In this document: in pieces, positions 45,541 to 57,034 of the stretch
Numbering within the stretch: the first letter of the stretch is position 1
Layout of the letters: each line of letters opens with the position of its first letter
Source of the DNA: Apoderus coryli
Taxonomy: Eukaryota; Arthropoda; Insecta; Coleoptera; Attelabidae
Length of the DNA stretch: 64,000 nt
Assembly (NCBI GenBank): GCA_911728435.2
Contig: OU452201.1
Span: 11,532,001-11,596,000, forward strand
Reading direction: 5' to 3'
Made by a program: the position numbers and the translations under genes
The notes under the pieces: generated by a model
The model's database searches: none
Told to the model about the DNA's origin: nothing
What the model saw: only the letters and a program-made list of their open reading frames with translations

Positions 45541-45839
45541 TGAGAAAGAGATGTTTGTGGCGACACCTAGCGTGAACAGGCAATATGCCGGGTGAAACAC
45601 AGTTCACTACGATGGCCGGACAAGAAGTAACAACTCCATTATATCCTATTGCCAACACTAGATGCGCCCGAATCCCCTAGCAGGGAGGCTTTATTTGAGA
45701 ATTGCTTGTTACATAAAGCAACAAGACTTTACGTTATGTTGGAAATTTATTTCACACGGCCGTCTGGTGGAAGCATGGTAGTGTGAAATAAATTTCCAAC
45801 ATAACGTAAAGTCTTGTTGCTTTATGTAACAAGCAATTC
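45541..45839 (+). mobile_element. Hammerhead-family insertion inside the satellite, with snap-back
   Basis: A 299-bp insertion flanked by a perfect 12-bp direct repeat TTAAATGTAAAT (45529-45540, 45840-45851). The first part (45541-45690) is unrelated to the satellite. Then comes a perfect 60-bp inverted repeat: 45698-45757 against 45781-45840. Its right arm is the 3' segment of the hammerhead element at 4521-4680. The 23-nt spacer is the 3' half of that hammerhead (GGCCGTCTGGTGG, with the cleavage site), while the 5' half is replaced by the inverted arm. Confidence 0.8.
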
Positions 45840-45910
45840 TTAAATGTAAATATTCCTAATTTTATCGAAGATTTTGATAGTTAAGTTCAATGTAAATGTT
45901 CCTTATTTGC
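45840..45910. repeat. Satellite remnant right of the insertion
   Basis: About 1.3 further monomers of the 46-bp satellite (TAAATATTCC, TTTTATCGAAG, TTTTGATAGTTAAGTTCAAT) resume after the insertion, showing that it landed within the array. The first bases are the insertion's target duplication. Confidence 0.8.
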
Positions 45911-46485
45911 ACATTTAGCACTCCTTTTTTATTGTGAAAAAAAATGTTGATTTCATAAAACTTCACTTAAGAATAATTGTAAAACAAACTGTTATGATTT
46001 TAATTGTCAATTTATTTATGGCCGCTAATAAACCATTATATTGATGTCCCCACTTGATTTAATTAATAGGACTTTGATAATATTTTAATTTATTTTACAT
46101 GCTTTGTGAACTATTGTTGTTTTGACCACGCGTAGATCTGCTGGAAATGCATTTTTTTTAAGACCGACCAGAACCTAATAGTCTTGATTTTGTATTGTAA
46201 CAAAGTTGCAATTTCGTTGATTTTTAATTTGTTGTTTATGTCAAACTTGTTTTGTGAATTCGCAAATTTGAAAGTTTCAGACTCATCTTCCCTTACCAAT
46301 TTAGTCTTATTATGCCAGTTGTATCCACTATCTAGTTTTACTATTTGTTAATCACTTTATTTTATAAAATAAATAATTAAGTTCCCATCAAAAATTAGTG
46401 TTTAGCAGATCCCTCCAATTTTTCATGTGCTTGTCTCGACCTGCAAAACAATACGGTCCGGTCTTGTAACGTAAATTAGTATTTC
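45911..46485. other. No recognisable feature
   Basis: AT-rich spacer. Confidence 0.4.
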
Positions 46486-46545
46486 AGGTCCCCTGATTTT
46501 AATTTCCCGCACAGGGAAAGTATTGTGAACGCGCTAAAAAATGAG
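46486..46545 (+). repeat. Family A 5' end fragment
   Basis: TTTTAATTTCCCGCACAGGG, then AAAGTATTGTGAACGCGCTA and AAAAATGAGAT: the 5' terminal part of family A (compare 23640-23680). The rest is missing. Confidence 0.6.
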
Positions 46546-47670
46546 ATAATGTGGTAAAATTAGTCTTCGAAAACCAATAAGCTTGCATATTTACATTTTA
46601 CAATTAATTTTTCTTGAATATTGGAGCATCATGCGCATGTTAGTAGTTGTCGTTGTTCAACCTCTACGCCCATGATGAAATCACATACACACATCATATA
46701 ATCCAAACAACAACCTGAAGACGAACGTAATGCTCATTTCTAATCCTATAACCGAGAACAATCTTCTTTTTTGACGCGGCTGTTGTATACTTATAGTCAC
46801 AAAACAACATGTACTTAGTTAGATATGCAAATTGCTTATCTGAATTATTGTTCACTGGCAAATAGTATAATATCGTAAAGAAAGATATACGTAGTGTTGT
46901 TGGGACGTTTTATATGCGTATTGCCACTGAAAATAACGTGGAGTTATAACCGATGGGAGTTTGTGTAATCGGAGGCATTACAATTTATACTAGACACCTT
47001 CTTCTCATTTGTTTTATATATGCCTTTATATGGGTACCATAAGAAATATAAAATATTTGTGTGTGGTTATAATAAACTGTCGAACAACAATGTGGTTCTG
47101 TAAATTTATAGAAATGCGATAAATTTCTTACAGTGTAATACTAATATGAAGCTTTACAATTATTTGCCTCATTCGAAGTAATACAATCAAACTTAATAAT
47201 CGACTTTCCTGGAAATGGACAAAATTATTGATTATCTAGTTTGTGCTTTTGGTAACAGTGGAAATTATATCAAGCTCAGATCATATAATACCTTCTAATA
47301 GTACAAAGGCAAATATTTTAAATTTGTGACATACTCTCTTGTAATATGGCCCAATATTAACTAATAAACTTCGTTCCTACTTAGTTTTTATTTTGTTTAA
47401 AGCAAATATATTTTGTAGCTCATAGAGGTGGTCAATGTAACTGGTTGTTCGTGAATATATAAAACTCAGAATAATGCTTTTATTTTAAGCAATATGAAAT
47501 TGAGATCAAAAACCGTATTTTCAAAAAAATAGGTAGAATTGTCATCTATAAATTTTTCCGATCTGTGGTCCCTTTCATGATAATTTAAGTTGTTCCAAAC
47601 GAGACTAGCATACATTTCCAAAACAAATCTCAAGGTAAAAAATATTCTTATGCAGCTTAAAAATGTAATT
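46546..47670. other. No recognisable feature
   Basis: AT-rich spacer. Confidence 0.4.
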
Positions 47671-47674
47671 ATGT

Positions 47675-47960
47675 TCATAGCTACTATTAAAATAATAAAA
47701 TTAAAAAAAAACAAGGATTACTATACAGGGTATATCAAAAATAATATTTTTAATGATTTTGATTTTCTTGTTTTTTTAATTTTATTATTTTAATAGTAGC
47801 TATGAAATTAACCACTTTGAGAAAAAAGTTTATTAGTGTTTTTTGCACAATCGGTGTAATGAATCACGGTTTTGAAAATATTTTCCTAAAATTAAAAAAA
47901 ACAAAAAAATCAAATCATTAAAAATGTTATTTTTGATATACCCTGTACCTATAGTAATCG
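47675..47960. mobile_element. Two interlocked inverted repeats, MITE-like
   Basis: First pair: 47675-47715 and 47767-47805 (CATAGCTACTATTAAAATAA...), identical except for A-run length. Second pair: GATTACTATACAGGGTATAT then CAAAAATAATATTTTTAATG (47715-47755) against its reverse complement at 47905-47960. The left arm of the second pair lies in the loop of the first. ACAGGGTAT ends with TA resemble Tc1/mariner MITEs. The arrangement suggests one foldback element inserted near or through another. Confidence 0.6.
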
Positions 47961-50745
47961 TAAATTTGGCATTTGAAATCGTAGTTTCGACACAAACAGA
48001 CGTTTTTATAAAGAATTACTTTTTCTTCTAAATCGACAAATAAAAAAGTTTTTCCTCTTCCAAACTATATCCGTGGACACATTGTAGATTAATCAAAGTA
48101 TTTCTCTTCTATTTTAAATTTATATTTTAGCGCGCACCTATTTGGCCTAAGGACAAGCTGTCGATGCGCGCTCCGCATTTTCTTCTTATCAAAAACACTA
48201 CAACATAATCGATCATCCTTTGTCCATTGTGGTTTGATTTGATCTTTTCATTATTAAAATTTATAAAACAACCGCGACCTGTGAAAGCCTGTGTAATTCC
48301 GAATTGTGGAAACTGTAAACAAACCTTTAATTTTGCTGGCCGGCACATCGGGCAATAAAACGACCGTTAAGGTAAGGCCTTAAGGCCCCGTGTATTATTT
48401 ACATCTAGCATATAAAATTGAATATATAATATCTATTTGTTTATTATTTAACGAATCTTTGTGACTTAGACACACTTAATTACGTAAATTTAATATAAAA
48501 CAATTTACGTTGCTGTCAAAATAGTTTCTTTCTCTATAGGTATAAAAATTAGGATTAATAATTTACAACTTAGATTGAAATTACGGTATATGCCCTATTA
48601 TAGGGCGAAATAGGTTGCTTGCTCTTCCGAATACTTACTTCTCTTTATTCCAAATAAACATAACAACAAGGAAAGTATTTTACTTCGTGCTCACGCAACA
48701 ATTAAAATATTAAATTTCCATCTATCCGAAATCCTTAATAACTGAAGCATCAAGAACCAACCCCTTTCTAAGTTTTAAACCGCTTACAAGAGTTATGCGA
48801 AATACAATATAAACTATATACAGAAGTATTCTGAATGTATGTTTGTGTTAGCCACATTGTTGCCAAATCACAACGATCCTAAAATTAGACACTATAATGT
48901 GAGTTTTTCAATTATAGATTTAAATTTTACGAAACGAATTCGTCAGTATCTGTCGACCCATGCCTCGGTCTGGTTCTACTGAATTAGACTGAGGCCCTGC
49001 TAAATCAAACAAAATCCATTGTGTGGGTAAAATCACCAATCATGTCCGCTATGCCAGAAAATTATTTTCTTTTAACAATAGTACACTGCAACCAGTATAC
49101 ATAAATATATGATTTTAATCTCGTGTTGAATTTCGATTAAGTATACAAAATGTGACAACCATGGTAAACCAGAAAGGTTTACAACTCCCGTATACCTATT
49201 GGCAGCCTAAGTAAGCACCTCGGGGGACATAAACGTTTCGTCCCCTACATATAGATCTATGTACCCCAAAGAGCAACACGGAATTCGAGATTTTACAAGC
49301 CAAATAGCCGGAAGTCGTTTGATTCGCATCATGAAATCGACACATTGATAGATTAATAAGCAGGTTCAGTTGTAGTTAATTTGCATAACAATAATAAATA
49401 AATACGGAATCTCATCATTATATATTAGGAGCAACAACATTTATATATATCTATCAATGATTATTCACGTATACCAGGTCAGTTCCAAATGTTATAATAA
49501 AAATTACTGATTACGTTTTCAATCAATTTTTTAAAAAACCAAACTATGGTCGAAACGTTAATAAATTGAACAAATTAAATTTGTCTATTTCTACCTATGA
49601 CCTAAAATCAAGAAATTCAAAGAAAAAACTATATACAAGACTGGTCAAAGAACATAAAATAAAAAACTAAATATATAAATATATACAGTTGCCCATTCTT
49701 TGACACAACAGAAAATTATACAGGGTCGATTGTGTAGTAGATAAACGTAATTGAATATGTTTTTCTTATTCATATATTTGATTCTCTATAAGATTCTAAT
49801 AATATTTGATAATATGTTAGAAAATTCACCTAAAGTTAACGGTTATAGCAATATTAGGCTTATTTGTGTTAGCATATCATCCTACAGTAGTTTGTGACCA
49901 CCCTGTAACTTTATGGATCAATCTGTCAAAAGAATAGATTTTTCCAAGATATTCTTCAACTACCATCAAAATTTCAAGAGTCTGTTTATTTAAGTTGCGA
50001 AACGGCGAATATTTTCCGGAGACCTGTGGGTCAAAAACATTAAAAATAAATTAGGTATTTAAAAAAAGTTGAAGGAACTCCTATCTTTCTTGATTATAGA
50101 CACACTGTATGGTGTTTCAAATCATTTAAGTACAATAATGAACTGTTTAAACGTTCCTTACTCATTAATTTAATCTTATCCTGTTATTAATAATTATATT
50201 TACTAAATTCTACTGGTTGATATTATGCCAGAAAATCTCCTGGTCTCCATTTCATTGTAATGATTTTCTTTCCGCGGTGCGGTCGTTTATTCTAATTTTT
50301 CTTCTGTATTCAAACACAAGAAAAATATGAAAAGGAAAAAAAAAAGAAAACCGACACCAAAAGGAAAATAAATAATGAAAGAATGATAATGTAAAAATTT
50401 CCCTGCGATTCGCCTCAGAATTAGCCAGCATGAAAGCAAGAAAACGTAACTAAATCTTTATCAACCGCAATATTTGCTATGATAAATGGATTGCATTCAA
50501 CCGAACGGAGCGGAAGAAAGCAGTCAGTAAATTTGTTGGGTTGGATTTCTAAAATGCTATGAATCAATTTCTGCTGTTTTCTACCTTATACAACTTTATA
50601 TGTATGTGTGCCTGCGTTGCCAAATTTATTTTGCTTAACGCGAAAAGCACTAAGCAGTAAGACAGTCGTAGGCAAGTATTGTATCGAACTATAGTTTTTC
50701 TACTGAAATTCTGATGCGTCATCTGATGATAAAAATAAATTCATG
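47961..50745. other. No recognisable feature
   Basis: A moderately GC-rich patch at 48130-48360 has a 73-codon minus-strand frame that I do not recognise. The rest is AT-rich spacer. Confidence 0.35.
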
Positions 50746-50779
50746 ATTGAAAATGTCGCTTTAAACTGCTTTAAATCTG

Positions 50780-51060
50780 CAAAAAACCTCGGAATCGTAC
50801 TGAATACTAAGGGGTACTGATTTAAAAGCAATATAAGGTACTATAGAAGCTGGCTTAACTGGCAAACAAAAAAAGTTTCATGCGACTGTTTAGTACTGTG
50901 ACATGTTAATTATGACGACGTTATATACGGGCTATGTTTCGAAACAATATCGCCTAAATGAGGACGCCTGGCAACCCTAACTGAAAGTACTGAGAAATGT
51001 GTTCTAAATTCTAAATTTAAATATGTACTGAAGTTACTACTAGAGTCCCAATAAGGGACT
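50780..51060 (+). pseudogene. LINE RT C-terminal fragment
   Basis: NLGIVLNTKGY (about 50788-50820) followed, after a deletion and frame change, by VSCDCLVL and HVNYDDVIYGLCFETISPK (about 50903-50960). These are the 'LGIxLDxxLxF' and 'LVLSHxNYxDVVYGPCL' motifs that follow the palm in CR1/jockey-type RTs. Stops interrupt the reading. Confidence 0.65.
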
Positions 51061-52615
51061 AATATGTCGACTCGTTCACATATTATGTAACTGACAAAAC
51101 AACCTAAATAAATTAAAATTACTATTTTTATTCAGAAAATTTAACAGAAGGATAAATGCAGAGTGCTTAGTAGTTAGTATCAATCGATTTTTTCTGTAAA
51201 CGTTGATTATGTCAATTATTTCAAATATATCATAATGTTGTGGGCTACAGTTTAATAATTTTTCCTAAATATATAATTGATTATTAAACATAATTAAGCA
51301 GATGTCGATTTTAACAGATAAATTGCTAATAGCAGATGTTTGTGTAATGTCTATAAAAATATATGTTTTATATAGCCGAATTGTTTAAATTATTGCACAA
51401 CAGGCTGATATCTGTGTATAAAAATGCAATCAATTACGCCTTTCACATTTTTTATAATACGCTATTCTTCATGTCATTTTTAATTTTAATATACGTACAT
51501 ACTTATTTATATAAAAATAAATGTATTTCTTTCGGTAAGATTATTAATATGGTTTAAGTATATTTTTTCTATTACACGTATAAACAGGGTGGATCACGAA
51601 AAAAGGTTTTAACATAATGTGTTTCTTCTTTAAATGGGGAATCAAAAATAAAATTAGTTACTGATCCTGATATGAGTTGATATGAATAAGAATTCATCAA
51701 GTACAAGTCAAAAGTATTAATGAAAAGAATTTAATAAAAAAAATAATAATAATAAGCCTGGTAAGAAATATATCTATTGTAAAAAATGTTGAATAATAAA
51801 GCACGAATGCGCCATTATAACGGACATAGTTTTCAGTTAATTAAAGTTCTAATGAATATTATATTTTTTATTTCCGAAGCATTACAATATTACAGTTCAA
51901 TTTTCAATTTAAACAGTATCTTTCCATATAGGTACTATGCATTTCCATTATATAGAACATTATTTAGCAACATGAAATTATTTCTCAAAATACTCCCCAC
52001 ATACATTATAAGATTAATTTCTTGCCGGTCCAATAACTCAATTAATTCAAATCCCAGTTTCGCGGCTTTTCAGTCGAGCACACCAACACCCGAAAACCCA
52101 TCCAATACTCATATACGAGACGATATTCTAATATGTGAAAGTTTTGGGAGCGAGCTTTCCACCGTTGATGGTGGTGCAAGTGTTATAACCACTGAAACTT
52201 TATTATATAATTACAATGCAATATAACTACTGTTGGGTGTAATATTATAACATATACGTAACAATAAAAGCAAATTAGTTGCTTCATCAGTATAACTTCA
52301 ACACACCAATCAGGTACCTATACTCTTCAGTAAAGTATCCTCCTCAATTAACCGAGAGATTTAGAATTATTTCGAAAAATCCCGGCCTTCACGGTTAGAT
52401 TGCTAGAGAAATAATTTCTATTTATTATTATTATTATTACCTATTTATTATTATTAAATTGCTCAATAATGTCCCTGGATATGGACAAATGGATTTTTTA
52501 CAACTTATTTTTTCAAACATATCAAGGTTTAAATTTAAAATTTTGCCTGTGATTCTGTTTTGAAGTACACCATTCGCTTGTGGCTTATTCTCGTAGACCT
52601 GGGTCTGAAACCTCA
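51061..52615. other. No firm gene; TTATTA microsatellite at 52421-52456
   Basis: A 146-codon open frame at 51786-52226 is among the longest in the window, but its composition (Ile/Asn/Phe/Ser-rich) and lack of motifs suggest chance. TTATTATTATTATTATTACC near 52424 may be a LINE tail. Confidence 0.35.
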
Positions 52616-52792
52616 CTAAATAGCAGTGCTGATATAACCATTAGGCTGCCGCCTAGGCTCCGGAAGCAAAAGGGGACCCGGAAAGTGCCCAAAATCAATA
52701 GCAAAAAAAAAATCGGTCACCAGGCCTCAGGCTTCTGCCGCGACATAGAGCTTTCAATGCCGCTGCGGGTCGTGATATATATATATACGTTC

Positions 52793-53425
52793 CAACTACC
52801 TAACTGTTGAAATTTTAAACGCTATTTTCTCAAGAATTATGGGGGCAAATAGCAAAAATGACCTATAGCTGTAAAGTAGATAAAAAACGATGTATCACTC
52901 GATCCCTACTGCTATTTGAAAATTTCGCAGTTGTGTCCAACCCCTATCAGCAGGCTTTTTTTTTTCTTTTTAACATCCTTCTGGTCCTCCACTCGCACAC
53001 CTCGGTACGCACTTAAGCCCCCGGCGTGTACGAATGGCGTACTTCAGCCTTGAAGGCTTATTGTGCCTTTTCAGGACCATACTGCACTCACTATCATTCT
53101 ACTATCACACGACATTCATTCTTCACTTAGATGGGCCACCGTCAGGTACCGTCTATAAAGAACCCCCAAACGGTCACCCACTACGCGACATTCATTCTAC
53201 AACCTAGGTGAGTTACCGCCAGGTCCGTTTTTAATAAACCCCCAGACGGTCACCCATCCAACTTGTAGCCGCGCTCCACAGAGGTGCACTTCGACGGTCG
53301 TCACTATATGATCCCGTCTAGGCTACCCGGCCCGGCTCTTATCACAAGGCTTACACGATTTCAACCAAAGACTAATTGGTTCATCCTAGAACTGCCCCAA
53401 ACTTCCCTGTGCGGGAAAATAAAAC
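52793..53425 (-). repeat. Family A copy inside the hAT element
   Basis: Minus-strand family A: ends in CCCTGTGCGGGAAAATAAAA (53403-53424), has GTCTTTGGTTGAAATCG and AACAGTTAGGTAGTTGG, but lacks the TCTGTCTG tract and the tRNA-like tail. It is split by the insertion at 52957-53339. Confidence 0.7.
52957..53339 (-). mobile_element. 5S-rRNA-like SINE with A-rich tail
   Basis: On the minus strand this less AT-rich insertion contains TTGGATGGGTGACCGTCTGG, closely matching the internal control region (box C) of 5S rRNA. A second related block, GGGTGACCGTTTGGGGGTT, lies 76 bp away. It ends in an A-rich tail (the T-run 52956-52970 on the plus strand). Imperfect 12-bp flanks TATCAGCAGGCT (52945-52956) and TATCACAAGGCT (53340-53351) look like its target duplication. 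A pol III-derived SINE3-type origin is inferred. Confidence 0.6.
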
Positions 53426-53468
53426 AATAATGGAAACATTTGATATGGTCCAAAAGTAAAAATCTACT

Positions 53469-53704
53469 TTTCCGAAGGTTTTAACATTATTGAAAAATTG
53501 TCATTGCTTACCAGTATCAAATACTAGTGGAGAACGTTCTTTTTCTGCAATGGAAAAGATTGAAAATAGATATCGTACTTGTTTGGGACAGGACAAGTTA
53601 GATGGCTGTGCTTTACATTGAAAGTGAGACTCTTAACGATATAAAGTGTGACCAAATAATTGACTAATTTGCTAAAGAGAAACCAAGAAGATTATTTAGT
53701 GTCT
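53469..53704 (+). pseudogene. hAT transposase dimerisation-domain relic
   Basis: The reading LPVSNTSGERSFSAMEKIEN then RYRTCLGQDKLDGCALH is the C-terminal hAT dimerisation motif (xSxxxERxFSxxxxIxxxxRxxxxxxxLxxL). After a one-base frameshift the reading continues YIESETLNDIKCDQIID and FAKEKPRRLF, with one stop. The zinc finger and DDE core are gone. Similar proteins are often annotated as zinc finger MYM-type-like in insects. Confidence 0.8.
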
Positions 53705-54121
53705 AGTCTAGTAATAAAAATGTTATTTGTTTGTTTTATTTCTTCATCTTGTGGTTGTGATGATAATAAAAATACCCTATAGTTGAGGACTAATGTTAAG
53801 TACCCCATTTTTTAATGCGCGAAAAAAATATTTATTGTCTAGTCTTTCTAATGTAGTCTTTTATGATATTAAATGTATTTTTACTGTGCTAATTTTTTTT
53901 AGTTTAGATTTTTTGGTTAGTTTATTTTGTAGCTTTGTGTTAATAAAAAACAAACTCATTTCTGTTATGTACTATTCGATATCCTATTCAAAACTTACAT
54001 AAAAAATTAATTATAAAGCTGGGGTAGGTGGAATTGGACAGAAATATCAAAATTTGTAAAAAAATGCCGGGGGAGAGGCCCGTTGCCAGCCTTCCGCCTA
54101 GGGCCCGGCGCTGCAAAATAG

Positions 54122-56280
54122 TGAAATTTTAAGAGTGAAAGGGCACCTCGCGAATCACTGGATTATTTGTTTATCAGTCGGCTTGATATTTAACTATTAT
54201 TCTTGATTTACAGTGATATAAACGGTTCTTCATATTTCAAGATTTTAAGACGTTATTGAAATATTTAAAAAACTAAGCACGATATTTTAGAAAGTTTTGC
54301 GTTTTCTGATATAGGCTTATATGACCTTTTACGTAAAAAGATAGAGTGAGTGTCTAAAATTGTGTGAAGCTAAAATAAATTTACTATTCAATAATTAATA
54401 TTATAGAAAGAAAGAAATAAAAAATAATGGAGATATAATTTTTAGAGAAAAGTCTGACATTTTGCATCACATTAGGCTGAGCATAAAACCAATATTGTGT
54501 AATATATCGTACTTAAATGTGCCTGACCCCTCATCCAAACAACGATTCGCACTGAGCCACTATCAGTGACCATAAACTGTTAAGTACCACGTAAAGCTCT
54601 TTGCCTGCTTGTATGCAAGCCTTTGCACAACGTTAGCGATATCTTAAACCTGACTTATTATGTTCAATGCAATGGAATTCTTTAAATACCGAGTAACGAA
54701 GAAAGAGAGAGCGCAAGGCCTTTGAGCGGCACTCGTGTTCCTATGTCGTATATTTCTGAGCTTTTAAATTGTATGTCGATTTGTATGTAATTGCATGTAT
54801 TTATTGGACATAGGCGCTCACTAAATAAACTACGGTAATAAAAACAAATGATATTCTAAATTTGGTAAACCCAGAACCATACAATGAATTTACAAAATAA
54901 AAAAAAAATATATTGCAAAGTAATATCTCATAGAAACTTTTAAACTAATCTAATCATTGTTATTTTTGTCCATATTTTGAAATAGTGGGTTGGTAATAGT
55001 TCAAATCGTCAGTAGGTACCAAACCTCAGTACGAGAGCCACAGTTTGAGTAAACTATAATAGAGTATTTTAAACTCTGGTTAAATTAGTAAAGTCGACAA
55101 ATGAAGAAAACGGGGAACACTAGAACCTGGTAAATGTAGGATTAACCATTATATTAAACTTAAATTTCCCACAGGATCTCCTTAATTCTGAGCTGCAGAA
55201 TTTTTCCAAAAAAATGCCAATAGGACTTCTGGATTATTTGTAGAAATAACCGACTCGACATTTATCAAACTTTCTGAGAAAGCAGTCGACCTGTGGAATA
55301 CCTAAAGTTCATTCTAAATATAACATAGAGTTTAGGTATTAGGTTCATTTTCGGATTCTTCATGAAATTCTATACAAAATATGTGCTGAAAAATATTCAA
55401 TACCTAAGTTGAATGGTTTTAATATTATTTTAAAATTAGTGATAAAAGTGCTGGCTTACAATAATCATTAAATGTTTGCGTTTATTAATGAATTTGTACA
55501 GTCTGAGTATGGCTACTCCCTAAGGTACTCTGCCACTTATGAATACTGAGGATGTTAAACTAATTTTGATGTTGGCATTTATTTGCGTAGAGTTAAACAA
55601 ATTATATTTTTTTTCTGTTCAAACCACAAAGGAAGTAAAAATATGTCAAAACCATTTCATATACGTTAAAGTACAACCAGATTTGGCGCTTATTGAATTA
55701 ATCCAGAATCAAATAGATATTATTTATCTCTAATTTATAATATTATTATATTCAAATTGATATATTGTATATATAATACAATACCAACGTTTAATATTTG
55801 TTTTGTTTTTGCGTTTGTATGTTGGCCTGGGCACTCAAAAAGCTTTTAATGATTTTCAATCCTAATAAACAATCAATTACAATGCAAATAAAGTTATTGA
55901 TATTTTTTTGGTATACAATATGGTAATATGATTGATTCATTGATAAGGAAAAACCAAAAACAGTAAAATTATTATTCGAAATGTAATAAATTATTATATA
56001 AAAAAATGTTCATGAAATGTTCATTTGTATTTTTTTAAAAACGATTAGCATTAAACTTTTCGGCAATTCAGTGGCATTTAATGCAACGTTTAAATATCGT
56101 TTGTTTCTTGCTCTTGAACTTCATATTGAAAAAATAAAGATATTTTTTCTAAAACAATTATATATTATAGCAAAGCTGTACTTTTGTTTTGAATTCAGCA
56201 TTAAAACTCAAGCGGCATAAAGGACCCCGTAGGTTTAGGGGCCATGCAATTTCTATTTTTTACTTTCTATACTTCTTGTA
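54122..56280. other. No firm feature
   Basis: A somewhat richer segment at 54520-54740 could be part of a retroelement terminal repeat but no pair was found. Other open frames look random. Confidence 0.35.
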
Positions 56281-56289
56281 TTGATTTTT

Positions 56290-57034
56290 TCTCTTTTTGC
56301 TTCTATTTACAGTTTTCCTTTTAACTTATTATTATTTTATAAATCTTTGTTCCTTTTTGTGAAAATTCTCTCGCGAAAGATGCTTCATCGGAAAACAGAA
56401 CTTCGGCTCCAAACTGAGGATTTTGAGCTATTTTGTCTTGCATCTATCTACAAAAATCCAATCTTAGCGAAAAATCTGTTAGCATAATGCTTGTACTCTT
56501 TGGATAAGGCTGTCTTTCAAAATCCTCTAAACTGTCGAGTGAGGTTGGTTTAAGTTGTGAGCAATTTTTCTGGTACTTGTGGTCGGATTTTCTTCAACTT
56601 CGTTAAGGACAGCCTCATGTAGGGGAATTGCAACTTCCATAGGCCGCCCATGATCAGCAGAATTCTTTTTAAAACTTCCATTTTCCCATAGTCGTTGGTG
56701 AATGCGTTGAACCAAGTTATGGTGTGGTACTTGGCGATCAGGATGTCTTTGTTGATACAAGCGCCTTGCTTCTGCCGAACTACCGCTCGTAATTCCGTAC
56801 AGGTAATGCATTTATTTTTAGAAAACAATTCTTGCACAAATCATAGCTGATTATGAATCGAAAATGCTTACAAAAGCTGTTTTCTGTCCGATATACGGTT
56901 ACGGAGATATTCGCAAAAAACGGATTTTTTTTTATTTAAAAAATGGAGCATTTTAGAGAGTAAGTTAATAGTCATACTTTTCGACGAGCTCTCACATCCT
57001 AAAGTCCTGCGCATATATTATGAAGCACCCTGTA
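56290..57034 (-). mobile_element. Tc1/mariner-like element, 5' half
   Basis: On the minus strand the left terminus reads ACAGGGTGCTTCATAATATA (from about 57034). About 175 bp of leader follows, then a transposase start. The other end was not found, so the element is truncated. Confidence 0.55.
56310..56840 (-). pseudogene. Tc1/mariner-like transposase, N-terminal half
   Basis: Minus-strand frames give CITCTELRAVV-like and MHYLYGITSGSSAEARRLYQ then QRHPDRQVPHHNLVQRIHQR, the N-terminal helix-turn-helix. A linker follows (HEAVLNEVEENPTTSTRKIA), then LIQRVQALC, and in another frame FGAEVLFSDEASFARE with the first catalytic D (about 56375-56420). The 'YxxxxPDRxxPHHxxxxRIHxRLxExGSF' pattern marks the DUF4817-associated transposases of insects. 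Frameshifts and stops break it; the rest of the core is missing. Confidence 0.78.

Larger units (their letters stand above)
52624..54113 (+). mobile_element. hAT element with nested insertions
   Basis: The left end CAGTGCTGATATAACCATTA and right end (other strand) CAGCGCCGGGCCCTAGGCGG follow the common hAT pattern of CAG-starting ends with CCTAGG-rich sub-termini. Flanks CTAAATAG (52616-52623) and CAAAATAG (54114-54121) match at 7 of 8 bases, the expected 8-bp target duplication. It carries a transposase C-terminal relic and has been invaded by a family A copy, itself invaded by a 5S-like SINE. Confidence 0.75.

Noticed and set aside
51786..52226. 146-codon open frame as a possible gene
   Set aside because: Composition is that expected from AT-rich DNA; no domain, signal or splice pattern and no neighbouring support.
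55018..55050. CCTCAGTACGAGAG word resembling the 28S rRNA sarcin-ricin region
   Set aside because: The match is only about a dozen bases and the flanks do not resemble rRNA.
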